Position numbers and translations under genes: made by a program | Origin: Myxosarcina sp. GA_180221_E-2-1-MAG-40_15 | GTDB lineage: Bacteria; Cyanobacteriota; Cyanobacteriia; Cyanobacteriales; Xenococcaceae | Reading direction: 5' to 3' | DNA: 64,000 bases | NCBI GenBank assembly: GCA_020692205.1 | Contig: JAIMKV010000002.1 | Coordinates: 1 to 64,000 of the forward strand | Shown: positions 51,479-61,224 of the stretch, one piece after another | Layout: the number at the start of each line of letters is the position of its first letter | Numbering within the stretch: the stretch's first letter is position 1 | The notes under the pieces: model-generated | Database searches by the model: none | What the model was told of the DNA's origin: nothing | The model's input: the letters and a program-made list of their open reading frames with translations, nothing else

Positions 51479-53149
51479 TTAACTATGATCATTACGAAGC
51501 AAGTTTCTCCCATCTAAATATTTAGGAATTGGCGCATTCATTAGGTTTAAAATTGTTGGAGCTAAGTCCACTGCTTCACTAGCAGGCAAATCAAATCCTT
51601 GAGGAATATCAGGTCCTTTTCCCATTAAAAATCCTTGGCTTTTATGTCCTCCTGCGCGACAGTGAGTTAAAGGGCCAACCCTTCCTAGTCTTGAGCTGTC
51701 AACAACATCAGTAATTGGCTCTTGCCAGAGAATGACAATGTCTGCATCAGGTAGTTTTGGGTCATGATCTAAAGGATTGGTGCGAGTTATGACAACTTGC
51801 TTGACAATCTTGCTTCCAGTCCTAGCGTCCTTTAGATCATAAAGAATTTCACTTAATTCGGTACATAGAGCATGATAATCATTAGGCTCAACAATTCCCT
51901 TCTTCTCTCTACCTTGAAGATTGATCCGAATATGACCGTTAGTAAATGCAGGTAGAGCAAATGCCTTCATGTCAGACCAAAGAGGAGAATACCACATGCT
52001 TGGCATCCAGCCCATAGCTAGTTCTTGTTCAATTGGTTCATCTGACAAACTATAAGGAGAAAGTAAACCGTGTTTTTGATCCCTTAAAAATTTCTTATGA
52101 GTCCAGGTGCGAAATAATTTTTTTAGGGGATTAGGCTCATATACTTGACTCCAAATTTCTCCTGGCCAAGAATTTCTAATTGGCTTGGTTACGATAGACC
52201 CAGGCTTAGAATCGACTTTTCCTGGAGCGATCGCAGCTTTGCCATAATGAAAACGATAAAGTAACTCTGGCAGTACCGCCATACTCAATAAATCGGTAAA
52301 GTTGGCTGCCATACCATGAACTGAAAAACACAGCACATTAGCATCTTGAGGGGCAACCGCCAAAATTTCACCTATGGCACTATCGACCTGTTTATAGGTA
52401 CTTAATACTGGATCTGGTTTAGTACCATTTTTGCTGAGATGATTGTATACAGGATGGTCCGCCTGACTATAGTTGTATAAGTCATGCCCGACGGTATGAG
52501 TTTCCCCAAATACCATCAAAAATAAATCCCAGTTGTCTTGCTGAAGTAAGTCGCGGGCGATCGCTGAATGCCCATCAATACTCTCTTTTAGTGCTTGTTG
52601 AATCCAATTGACGTATTGAGGATTCCACCATAGTCCATTATCGTTATGCAATACTGGGTTTTTACCATATTTTTCAACCACGTCAGCATAGATTTCTGGA
52701 GGATTGGAAGCACTAACAGTGTAAGGATAATGCCCACCCCAACCTAAGATCTGTACCCCATTAATGCGCTCTGAAAGAGTAGTGACGGGAACATCTAGGA
52801 CAGCTACTTTATAATCTTCACCTAAAGCATAAAAGGGAGGGTATTCTTGGTAGTCATAACCACTAGTAACTACATCACAAACAATTTCATAGTTATTTGG
52901 GTTGTAGCTTACTGTGTCCCAATAGCCGAGTGTATCAGCACGGCATCCAGTAGAAAAAGTTGCCCATAAAGGCTCAGTAGTTGAATACTCTGTGAGTACA
53001 CCACAGTACTTTACCTGATTATTTAAACGACTGTATGTTCCCTGATGACGAATTGTGCTTAAGTTTGGTAAATGTCCTGCCGTCATCCATTCTTCAATTA
53101 ATCTAGGTTCTGCTGCATCTAAGCCAATTACAATAGTTGATTTTTTCAT
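51479..53149 (-). CDS. Alkaline-phosphatase-superfamily phosphodiesterase/phosphatase
   Basis: A 556-residue protein of the type I phosphodiesterase/nucleotide pyrophosphatase group. Expected metal sites are VIGLDAAEP near residue 10, the PLWATFSTG nucleophile region, and FGETHTVGHDLYN and FSVHGMAANF as His/Asp clusters. No signal peptide is obvious, which suggests a cytoplasmic location, although the related family often acts outside. It sits inside the polysaccharide cluster, 64 bases after the Wzc-like gene, so it may trim a nucleotide sugar or phosphoglycan. The substrate is unknown. Confidence 0.8.
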   Translation of the reverse strand: MKKSTIVIGLDAAEPRLIEEWMTAGHLPNLSTIRHQGTYSRLNNQVKYCGVLTEYSTTEPLWATFSTGCRADTLGYWDTVSYNPNNYEIVCDVVTSGYDYQEYPPFYALGEDYKVAVLDVPVTTLSERINGVQILGWGGHYPYTVSASNPPEIYADVVEKYGKNPVLHNDNGLWWNPQYVNWIQQALKESIDGHSAIARDLLQQDNWDLFLMVFGETHTVGHDLYNYSQADHPVYNHLSKNGTKPDPVLSTYKQVDSAIGEILAVAPQDANVLCFSVHGMAANFTDLLSMAVLPELLYRFHYGKAAIAPGKVDSKPGSIVTKPIRNSWPGEIWSQVYEPNPLKKLFRTWTHKKFLRDQKHGLLSPYSLSDEPIEQELAMGWMPSMWYSPLWSDMKAFALPAFTNGHIRINLQGREKKGIVEPNDYHALCTELSEILYDLKDARTGSKIVKQVVITRTNPLDHDPKLPDADIVILWQEPITDVVDSSRLGRVGPLTHCRAGGHKSQGFLMGKGPDIPQGFDLPASEAVDLAPTILNLMNAPIPKYLDGRNLLRNDHS

Positions 53150-53213
53150 GTTTGCATAAAGAACAATTATTTCAGGTTATTACCTACGTGCGTAATGTTA
53201 AAACTACATAAAT

Positions 53214-55406
53214 CTAAGCGGTTGCAGTTTGAGAATGACTATTTTTAAGCGCACTAGAAAAGTAGTTTTTGCTGTATTTGGCATGGTATGAATAGCGGTC
53301 AAATTCATTAGACTTAACACCATTAATGATCATTCCTAAAACTTTTTGAGATAAATTAGCATTAGCTATAGTTTCTTGAGCTAATTGAGCGCTCTCATTT
53401 TCGACAATTCCTGGGCGACTTACAAAAACAATACCATCAGCTAATTTACTCAAAGTTAAAACATCTGCGGTAACTGCTAATGGTGGAGCGTCAATAATAA
53501 CTAGCTCATATTCTTTTCTGGCTGCTGCAACCAAATCGCTCATTTCCGAAGAATCTAATAAGGCAAGAGGGTTGGGAGCAATTGTGCCTGAAGTTAGCAC
53601 GTCAAGTTGTCCCATGGGCTGAGTAACTACTTGCTCTAGGGGTATTTTCTGGGTGACGATGTCTTTGATCCCAACCGTATTATTGATCTGCCATAAATCA
53701 TGCTGAGAAGCCTTCCTCAAATCAGCATCAATTAGCAAAACTTTTCGACCTAACTGAGCCATAGCAGCAGCTAGGTTAGCAGCCACGGTAGACTTACCTT
53801 CTCCTGGAACAGAGCTAGTCATCAAAATAACCTTAGGCTGACGTTTAACCGCCAGGAATTTGAGATTAGTCTGAATCATGCGATAGATTTCGCTAGCGAA
53901 AGAATCAGGTTCTCTTTGAACGATAATTCCTCCTTGATCGCTTTGCGACGTATCTAAAGGCACAATTCCCAATACTTGGTAGGCAAACTTTTGTTTGATT
54001 TCTGGAATAGTTTTGATGGTACGATCCTGTATCTCTAACAAAATAACCGTTAAATTAGACAAAAATAAACTCATCAAAACACCTAAAAGTATCAGTGGTA
54101 TTCTACCAGTGCTACCCTCTTCTGGAACTGGACCTGATTCAATAATCTCGGCATTGCCAGTCTGTTGATTGACTAGTACATTTAGATCAGACTTGTTGCC
54201 TAATAACGTGTTGTAGGTTGAACGCGCACTTTCAACTTCTCGTAGTAGCGACTGCTCTTGTTTTTCTAACCTGGGTATTTCTTTGGCTCGATTTAAATAT
54301 ACTTGCTGATATTGATATAAGGAAGAAAGTTGTGTTTGCAGATTCAGTTCTTCTATTTTTAGATTAATAAATTTTTCTAGCTGATTTTCTTTTAAATTGC
54401 CACCGACTAATAACCCTTCAGAAACTTTCGCCCCGACATACTGACTAATCAATTTGGCTAATTGAGAATTTAAAGTCTGTTTTTTTTCTTCGAGACTAGC
54501 TATGGTTGGGTGATTGTCGTTAAATCTTTGACGTTCTTGAGATAGCTCTGTTTCTGTAGCACCTAGCTGTTCGAGAATGCTCTGAACTTGAGGAGTATTT
54601 CCTAATTGATTAGCTGCGATCGCCTGTTTCAGATTCAAGCCAAGTTGATTTTGCAAACTGCCTGTTTGAGCTTTTTTTCCTTCTAGTTCAGCTCCTACGG
54701 AAGATATTTGACGATTAAGAGTGCCAATTTCTGATACCAGAGTTTTTTTCTCTTCTTGCAAATCTACAACCTGATTTTCTTCGTAGAAGCTCTGTAAACG
54801 AGATTCTAATCCTTCAAGTTTATTTTCTATTTTGGGTATTGAATCGGTAATAAAACTATCTGCACTAGTAGTTGCAGATTTATTACTGCGAACATGTTCC
54901 TTGATGTATACATCCATTAAAGTATTGACTACCTTAGAAGAAATTATGGGATCTCGATCTCGGTATTCAATCGAAATAACATCAGTTCCCCCTACTATCT
55001 CGACAGACAGTTTTTGTTTTAATTCTATAGCTTTAAGCGGCTCGCCATCAGCGTTGACTAATTTTAGTTGGTCTATAGTTTCTTGCAGAACAGGTTCTGA
55101 GATCATCCGTAATCGTTCTGTACTCAAAGGAGTTTGAGTATTCAATATAGAATCGAACTGATTAGCATTTTTTTGCAAATCAAGCAGCGAATTAGGATTA
55201 TTTTTTCTAAATAAAATTTTTCCTTCGGATGTATAGGTTTTTTCTAAAAAACCCGTTAGCAAAAAAGTAGTACCAATAGTAAAAGCAAATACAGCTAGCG
55301 CTGGAAGCCAGCGACGTTTAAGTTTGACAAAATATTCTTTTATATTGATATCAAGTTCAGACCGCAGATTAAGATCAGAACTGCTGTTTTTGTGCGGGTT
55401 GGTCAT
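53214..55406 (-). CDS. Wzc-like polysaccharide co-polymerase with BY-kinase domain
   Basis: A 730-residue inner-membrane protein from the ATG at 55406 (a TTG at 55421 is possible). It has a Wzz-type N-terminal domain with a first helix near residues 36-55, a long coiled-coil periplasmic region (about 170-420) and a second helix near 440-462. The C-terminal tyrosine kinase domain has Walker A SSVPGEGKST near 531-541, Walker A' LLIDADLR and Walker B LVIIDAPPL. The C-terminal tail has several tyrosines (RYSYHAKYSKNYF) for autophosphorylation. Such proteins control polymer length and export. It heads the - strand cluster and has a 660-base upstream gap. Confidence 0.92.
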   Translation of the reverse strand: MTNPHKNSSSDLNLRSELDINIKEYFVKLKRRWLPALAVFAFTIGTTFLLTGFLEKTYTSEGKILFRKNNPNSLLDLQKNANQFDSILNTQTPLSTERLRMISEPVLQETIDQLKLVNADGEPLKAIELKQKLSVEIVGGTDVISIEYRDRDPIISSKVVNTLMDVYIKEHVRSNKSATTSADSFITDSIPKIENKLEGLESRLQSFYEENQVVDLQEEKKTLVSEIGTLNRQISSVGAELEGKKAQTGSLQNQLGLNLKQAIAANQLGNTPQVQSILEQLGATETELSQERQRFNDNHPTIASLEEKKQTLNSQLAKLISQYVGAKVSEGLLVGGNLKENQLEKFINLKIEELNLQTQLSSLYQYQQVYLNRAKEIPRLEKQEQSLLREVESARSTYNTLLGNKSDLNVLVNQQTGNAEIIESGPVPEEGSTGRIPLILLGVLMSLFLSNLTVILLEIQDRTIKTIPEIKQKFAYQVLGIVPLDTSQSDQGGIIVQREPDSFASEIYRMIQTNLKFLAVKRQPKVILMTSSVPGEGKSTVAANLAAAMAQLGRKVLLIDADLRKASQHDLWQINNTVGIKDIVTQKIPLEQVVTQPMGQLDVLTSGTIAPNPLALLDSSEMSDLVAAARKEYELVIIDAPPLAVTADVLTLSKLADGIVFVSRPGIVENESAQLAQETIANANLSQKVLGMIINGVKSNEFDRYSYHAKYSKNYFSSALKNSHSQTATA

Positions 55407-55421
55407 AGTGTTTTCGATCAA

Positions 55422-56080
55422 CTTCGGGCTTTGCTCTAAAAAAAAATAATAATGTCTTAGTATTTACTCTTATAAAGAATTTATAAGCGATTAGGCAGGT
55501 AAATAACTTAAAGTTTTAGTGAAGTTGAGGTCTAATAATATAAAAATATCAAAAAGTAGTTAAAAATCGAGTGTATATTGATTGGTTTGACTATCATATT
55601 ATTTAATATATAGTCGATTAATCGCTTAGTTAAATTTAACCAAAAAATATCAGCTAAATACTAATTTATAACTTAATAAGTATTAGTAAAATAAATTTTG
55701 ATTTTAGATTTAAATAGCGAATTTATCTAATTTGTCGAAAACCATAGGCGGGTTTTATTGTATTACGTAATGCCAGGGTAACTAGCGAGAAATTTGAACT
55801 ATTTAATAAACTAATCATCAAGCACTAATTTCAATAAACTATGAATAATATACTTGAGCTATTTTCAATTAATATTTTTTTAAAAAAGTAAAAAAAAGAA
55901 AGCTGCTCAAGCTATTATCTTACTGTCTTGGTTAAAAATATGTAAGTTCACTATTAATTGTCAATACCTGATTAACATTGTTTAGTTAAATTATGACTAT
56001 TATCAAAGTGGAACAATAATTCTAAAAAATAGTGCTTTATCTAATAAGATAAATAATATATTTATCTTTGAAATTTTTAG
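55422..56080. other. Long AT-rich intergenic region before the polysaccharide cluster
   Basis: No gene is supported in these 659 bases. They separate two divergent genes and should hold the cluster promoter. An ATTACGTAAT palindrome lies near 55761-55770. No other motif is clear. Confidence 0.45.
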
Positions 56081-56596
56081 ATGGTTTTGCTTTTATCTTT
56101 AAAACCCAAACTTAATCGGTTTGCAATTGCCATGACAGTATTTGATTTTTCAATTCCTTGTATCGTAAGGTTATCAAAACTCAACGCGATTAATATTTTG
56201 ATTTTGTCTATGGCTATATTATTTGTCAATATTGACAATAATGTAGCAAACGCTAACACCAAGGCAAATCAAACAGACAAAACAATTACAGGTCAATCTG
56301 GTGGTTCTACAGATAGTAAGGGTTGCGGTTTCGTTCCGAACACCCCTAGTTATGAAATGAACGTAGAACAGAGAATTGACTATATGCGTTTAACAGTCCA
56401 AACAAATGGAGGTGAACCAACTTTATTGGTAGTGGGACCAAATCCAGGGGATAGTTTTTGTGTTTTAGGAGATGAGGTGTCAGGATTAAAACCTGAAATT
56501 TCTGGAGTATGGGAAGCAGGCTACTATCAAATTTACGTTGGCGATCGCACTGGTAGCCGACATCAGTTTACTTTAGATATTTCTACTAATAACTAA
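56081..56596 (+). CDS. Secreted protein of unknown function
   Basis: The frame has 171 residues from ATG 56081; an ATG at 56132 gives a more normal signal peptide (MTVFDFSIP and a hydrophobic run ending VANANT). The mature part carries two Cys (KGCGFV and DSFCVL) and a compact C-terminal domain with LRLTVQTNGGEPTLLVVGP-like strands, EISGVWEAGYYQIYVGDR and HQFTLDIS. It appears to be a beta-rich exported domain. I do not recognise a named family. It faces away from the polysaccharide cluster. Confidence 0.65.
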   Translation: MVLLLSLKPKLNRFAIAMTVFDFSIPCIVRLSKLNAINILILSMAILFVNIDNNVANANTKANQTDKTITGQSGGSTDSKGCGFVPNTPSYEMNVEQRIDYMRLTVQTNGGEPTLLVVGPNPGDSFCVLGDEVSGLKPEISGVWEAGYYQIYVGDRTGSRHQFTLDISTNN

Positions 56597-56606
56597 CTTT
56601 TAATTG

Positions 56607-56993
56607 CTAGTTACTTTCTTCGATAGTTTGAGCCGATACTTCCACTGCATCTACGTCGATTGTGCCAGGCGGAGTCATTCGGCTAAAGCTTTGAGCCTCA
56701 ACTTGTAAAGCTTCTCCACAGTTAGGACAATTAAATTCCGTGTTTTTAAATCCTGTAAATTCGTAGCTGCACACGGGACAACGATCTTGAATTAGCTTAC
56801 GCTTCAGCCACCACTGAAACCCCCAAAAGGCAACCACAGGAACTATTAAAAATAGTGCAATCAAGATCATAAAGCCATTGACTATCCAGCCTAAACCAAC
56901 ACTGGTCAAGATAAATACAGTAAGAATTATACTTGCCCAGCAGCCAAGACCAGATGTATTAAGTTGAAGTAGTTTGTTAAAGCGATCATTCAC
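56607..56993 (-). CDS. Membrane-anchored zinc-ribbon protein of unknown function
   Basis: A 128-residue protein. Two adjacent membrane helices (about 18-60) are followed by a zinc ribbon with CPVCSYEF and CPNCGEAL, two CxxC pairs about 20 residues apart. The C-terminal tail is polar. It likely anchors a zinc-ribbon domain to the membrane on the cytoplasmic side. It converges closely on the secreted-protein gene (10 bases). I do not recognise a named family. Confidence 0.72.
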   Translation of the reverse strand: MNDRFNKLLQLNTSGLGCWASIILTVFILTSVGLGWIVNGFMILIALFLIVPVVAFWGFQWWLKRKLIQDRCPVCSYEFTGFKNTEFNCPNCGEALQVEAQSFSRMTPPGTIDVDAVEVSAQTIEESN

Positions 56994-57173
56994 TGTTATT
57001 AGCCACTTGTCTTTGATGAACTATAGTTATTTCACCTTTTAATTCTAGTCTAACTCGATCTCGGCTCAGCAATCACGGTCACACACTGTAGTAATCTAGT
57101 TATCAACAATGGGTAACCGTGATCAATGGTCAATAATTTACTTGAGTATTTAGACTGTTATGTAACAGTGGAA

Positions 57174-58265
57174 TTATGATTCTGGTTTGCAAGCCGTCCA
57201 ATATTTACTAACAAAATGATTTTCGACTTGAATATTAGTAAATCCTGCTGTGGTTAAACGCTCTTCTAGATTGTCGGTAATGTAGTGTCTATAGTAGGGT
57301 TCATGAAAGATAGCAGGAAAATTATTCATCATAGTTTGAAAATCAGGAGAGTCGATCGCCTGCATTGAATCGCAAATTACCAATACACCTCCTGGTTGTA
57401 GAACTCGAAACGCTTCGTTAATTACATTTTGTCTTGCGGCAGCGGGTAATTCATGAAATAAGAATACCGAACTGAGTCCGTGGAAATAGTTATCTAAATA
57501 TGGTAATTCTTCAGCATTAGCCTGAAGCAGCTGAGGTAATTCACCTGATATCTCAGAAAGCAGCTGATTGGCTTTACGGAGATAAGCAGGAGACAAATCT
57601 GTACCAAACAAAGATACTTTAGGTAAAGTACCACGAAGCATACGCAAGGTACGTCCAGTACCACAAGCTACGTCTAAGACTCTTAACTGTTGGGGTGGCA
57701 CAGAGGAAAAAACCTGTAATCCTTGTTTGAGAGGGGCGAGGATTCGCCGACGCATTGCATCTGCTGCACCATTAAACAAAATCTCTACCTGTAAATCGTA
57801 GAGGTTGGCAGACATATCACTGAGATAGCCATCGGTTTGATAGTGAAAGTTTTGCAAATAATAGTCAGGATAGCCGACTCGGTCGATCGCAGCATCAAAG
57901 CTTTGATAGTCTTTCTTTTCTAGGCGACCCCAAATTTTGAACATATCTAACCAAACTTCGGGATAGTAACGGAAGAAATCAGTCCAAGGATTATCAAACA
58001 GCAAGCTGTTAGGATACACGCCCTGTTGCGCGTCCTGCCAATCTTTTTCTTCTAATGCTTTGAGTTTTAGCTGAAGTTTTTCAAATACTTCGGGATCAAG
58101 AGGCTGGCTTTTGCTGGCTTGTTCGGGAATAAGTGTATTGGTAAGGCGATCGCTTACTAGTTTATGTACGAAGCCGAATACTTTTTTACTTTCTTGAAAC
58201 CCTTGATAGGCTACTCTGGTTATTGGTTCGGGAATGAATTGATCTAGATTTGGAGTTGACTGCAT
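57174..58265 (-). CDS. Class I SAM-dependent methyltransferase
   Basis: A 363-residue protein with a C-terminal methyltransferase domain (about 185-345). The SAM-binding motif LRVLDVACGTGRTLRML lies near residues 193-208, followed by LFGTDLSPAYLRKA and the GLSSVFLFHELP loop. The N-terminal 180 residues are helical and specific to a cyanobacterial group. The substrate is unknown; small-molecule or quinone-type methylation is possible. The gene stands alone, divergent from hyuB with 196 bases between. Confidence 0.83.
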   Translation of the reverse strand: MQSTPNLDQFIPEPITRVAYQGFQESKKVFGFVHKLVSDRLTNTLIPEQASKSQPLDPEVFEKLQLKLKALEEKDWQDAQQGVYPNSLLFDNPWTDFFRYYPEVWLDMFKIWGRLEKKDYQSFDAAIDRVGYPDYYLQNFHYQTDGYLSDMSANLYDLQVEILFNGAADAMRRRILAPLKQGLQVFSSVPPQQLRVLDVACGTGRTLRMLRGTLPKVSLFGTDLSPAYLRKANQLLSEISGELPQLLQANAEELPYLDNYFHGLSSVFLFHELPAAARQNVINEAFRVLQPGGVLVICDSMQAIDSPDFQTMMNNFPAIFHEPYYRHYITDNLEERLTTAGFTNIQVENHFVSKYWTACKPES

Positions 58266-58461
58266 GAATGTAGATTAAGATAATTGCGATGTGCCAGATT
58301 AAAGATTGCTGGCAACCTGATTTAAGTTTTATTGAGTTTTATCAATATATTTAAAGTATAAACAACTAGCCTAAAGAAGATAAACGTAAATAAAAAAAAG
58401 CAGCCAAATTATTCACAGACCTAGAAAATTGACCCGCTTGTAACCTACCGCTTATTTACGT

Positions 58462-60009
58462 ATGATTCCTCTAGATCGACCCGATCCTGTTCGCTTAGAA
58501 ATTTTCAATAATCTCTATCAGTTTATTGCTGAACAAATGGGTATTGTCTTGCAGAATACCGCTACCTCAGTAAATATTAAGGAGCGATTAGATTTTTCCT
58601 GTGCAATTTTTGATAGTTTTGGCTCTTTAGTAGCAAATGCGCCTCATATTCCTGTACATCTTGGCTCAATGAGTGCCAGCGTGATCAGCTTAATTGAGGC
58701 AATGAAAGAGGAAATTCGACCAGGTAATATTTATTTAGCGAATAATCCCTACAATGGCGGAACTCATCTTCCTGACGTGACGGTAATTACTCCCGTTTTT
58801 AACGATCAGATTCGACCCATCTTCTATGTTGCTTCTCGCGGGCATCAAGGAGATCTTGGTGGGATCACTCCAGGTTCAATGCCACCCCACAGTCGAAATA
58901 TTGAAGAAGAAGGAATTTTATTCGATAACTTTTTGTTAGTAGAAACAGGGAAATTCAGGGAAGCTGCCGTTAGAGAAGTTTTAGCTAATCATACTTATCC
59001 CGCGCGAAACCCCGACCAAAATATTGCTGATTTTAAGGCGCAGATTGCTGCCAATAATCGTGGAGTCAAAGAATTGCTCAAAATGGTCGAAAAATATGGC
59101 ATAGAAACCGTGCAGACTTATATGCAGTTTGTTCAAGATAATGCTGAAGCAGCGGTCAAAAAGGCGATCGCTTCACTGCAAGATGGTGAGTTTGTTTGCG
59201 AGATGGATAACGGCGCCAAAATACAGGTAAAAATAACCATAGATCGACAAGATCTTGAGGCAACTCTTGATTTTACAGGTACTTCGAGTCAGTTAGACAA
59301 TAACTTTAATGCTCCTGCTGCGGTATGCCAGGCTGCTATCTTATATGTTTTTCGGACTTTGGTTCAAGATCGTATTCCCCTTAATGCAGGTTGTTTGAAA
59401 CCACTAAAGATTATCATTCCTGAAGGCTGTATGCTGAATCCACGATATCCCGCCGCTGTAGTAGCAGGAAATGTAGAAACTTCGCAGAATATTACTGATT
59501 GCTTATATGGCGCTCTAGGAATTATGGCAGCGTCTCAGGGGACAATGAATAATCTTACTTTTGGTAACGAACAGTATCAGTATTATGAAACTATCTGTGG
59601 CGGTTCGGGTGCGGGTAAAAATTTTGCGGGTACTGATGCGGTACAAACTCAGATGACTAATTCTCGTCTTACCGATCCAGAGATTTTAGAGCAACGTTTT
59701 CCCGTACTTTTAGCCGAGTTTAGTATTCGCTGCAATAGTGGTGGAACAGGATTTAATCGCGGTGGTAATGGTGTAGTCAGAAAAGTACGTTTTTTAGCCA
59801 AGATGACAGCAGGGATTTTATCTAATCGGAGACGTATTTTGCCGTTTGGTTTGGCAGGAGGCACAGCAGGAAAAGCTGGTCGAAACTACATCGAGAAACG
59901 CAATGGCATTACCGAAGAATTAGGTAGCAAAGCTACAGTGGAAATGCAGTCTGGAGATACATTGGTAATTGAAACACCAGGCGGTGGTGGGTATGGTTTA
60001 CCAAAGTAA
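58462..60009 (+). CDS. Hydantoinase B/oxoprolinase-family protein (HyuB)
   Basis: A 515-residue protein that covers the whole HyuB domain. Family marks are APHIPVHLGSMSASV, NNPYNGGTHLPDVTVITPVF, GHQGDLGGITPGSMPP and the C-terminal TPGGGGYGLPK. HyuB normally works with HyuA, either as a separate subunit or fused in 5-oxoprolinase. No HyuA is nearby, and the gap on the left is too short for one. It may pair with a HyuA encoded elsewhere or act alone. The ATG at 58462 starts at the conserved N-terminus. Confidence 0.88.
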   Translation: MIPLDRPDPVRLEIFNNLYQFIAEQMGIVLQNTATSVNIKERLDFSCAIFDSFGSLVANAPHIPVHLGSMSASVISLIEAMKEEIRPGNIYLANNPYNGGTHLPDVTVITPVFNDQIRPIFYVASRGHQGDLGGITPGSMPPHSRNIEEEGILFDNFLLVETGKFREAAVREVLANHTYPARNPDQNIADFKAQIAANNRGVKELLKMVEKYGIETVQTYMQFVQDNAEAAVKKAIASLQDGEFVCEMDNGAKIQVKITIDRQDLEATLDFTGTSSQLDNNFNAPAAVCQAAILYVFRTLVQDRIPLNAGCLKPLKIIIPEGCMLNPRYPAAVVAGNVETSQNITDCLYGALGIMAASQGTMNNLTFGNEQYQYYETICGGSGAGKNFAGTDAVQTQMTNSRLTDPEILEQRFPVLLAEFSIRCNSGGTGFNRGGNGVVRKVRFLAKMTAGILSNRRRILPFGLAGGTAGKAGRNYIEKRNGITEELGSKATVEMQSGDTLVIETPGGGGYGLPK

Positions 60010-60148
60010 AAATTTTCATCATATTTAATAGTAATTATTTTGTTGGGTCAAGATCCGAAGAAAGTTCTTAAGCATTTTCTAGTTTAATTTTCAGTTTTTT
60101 TGCTTGATCTGATCTACAGTCAGATAACTATACTGACCGATAGTAAAT

Positions 60149-60182
60149 AGCGATCGCTTTCTAATCAATTATGGCGATCGCT
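60149..60182. terminator. HIP1-built hairpin between hyuB and DUF1830 genes
   Basis: Two GCGATCGC octamers (60150-60157 and 60174-60181) form a 9-bp stem around a 16-base loop. It lies between the convergent ends of the two genes. The T-run is short, so termination is weakly supported. Confidence 0.5.
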
Positions 60183-60242
60183 TTCATTCTGTTTATAAGT
60201 TTACCCAGAATAAATACTGAATGATGATTTGCTCTGTGAGCC

Positions 60243-60506
60243 TTAGTTGTCGTCAATAGAAGCACTTAAACGTAATTCTTGACAGTCAATTGTTTCCGAA
60301 ATAATCGAGCTAATACTTATGCCAGTATGAATTTCTAACTTAGCTGCGAGCGGAGCTTTAAATATTAACCGTTGTCCAGGGAAAACTACTCGTTCAAAAT
60401 ACCAGTGAGGAATATTGGTAATTCGGGCTATTTCCACATGGGCAGTAGCATTAACATAGCAACAAAGAGCTAGTTGAGGGGTAGGTCGGGTCAGAGAAGA
60501 TAACAT
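60243..60506 (-). CDS. DUF1830 family protein
   Basis: An 87-residue protein matching DUF1830: LCCYVNATAHVEIARITNIP, then WYFERVVFPGQRLIFKAP. The two adjacent cysteines (CC) are typical of the family. The function is unknown; the family is largely cyanobacterial. The ATG is at 60506, and a 718-base gap follows on its upstream side. Confidence 0.88.
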   Translation of the reverse strand: MLSSLTRPTPQLALCCYVNATAHVEIARITNIPHWYFERVVFPGQRLIFKAPLAAKLEIHTGISISSIISETIDCQELRLSASIDDN

Positions 60507-61224
60507 TATTTCAATTTTTTTTAGGCTGTATGATCGGTTAGTGACGTTCTCTTTATTAAGCTTGCTTTAAATAAACACTGATAAAATGCTTTGTCTTGCA
60601 GATGGCTATAAAAAGTAAGTACAGGTGAAAAGCATTTTAGTTTCTTACGATGAATACAAGCTTTAGGCTTGATCCCTAGTGTATCTTAAACTATTTTTCC
60701 TAAATACTATCTAAAGATATTCTTTTTTAATAATTTATTAGATTATTTCTGGACTTTTAAATGAACTAAATAATTTGATTTTAATTTTAACAAATGGTTT
60801 GCTCAAAGTTCTCTCAGTAAAATTACTGAGAATAAAATCCTGGAAAACACTGCATTTGACGGTTTGTTATTAGTATTAATCCAGTAAAAATACCAAATAA
60901 CCTAATAGATGGAAGCAATTTCTTTCACGCTTAATTATTACTTTAAAATCGATTGGCAATCAAAATAAATGTAAGCTTAACAGTTTTAGAGGCTTTAGAT
61001 TTTTTTAATATTTCCGATTTTTGAAATCTTACCCAAAAAATAGCCATTTAATGGAAAAAGCTCTGCCACAGCTAAATTAGAAGCTTTGACAGCAAGAACT
61101 ATTCCCCAGGATTGAATTCATGATCGATATTTTTGCTTAAGAATTACATAAACCCTTAACGACGTTCTTCTTTCGGACAAGATAAGCTTAGATAACTTTG
61201 AATTGTTAATGAGAGGAATCAATT
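60507..61224. other. Long intergenic region before the radical SAM gene
   Basis: No gene is supported in 718 bases. A hairpin (TCTCAGTAA with TTACTGAGA, two-base spacer) lies at 60812-60831. A GAGAGGA ribosome site precedes the next start. The rest is AT-rich. Confidence 0.45.
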
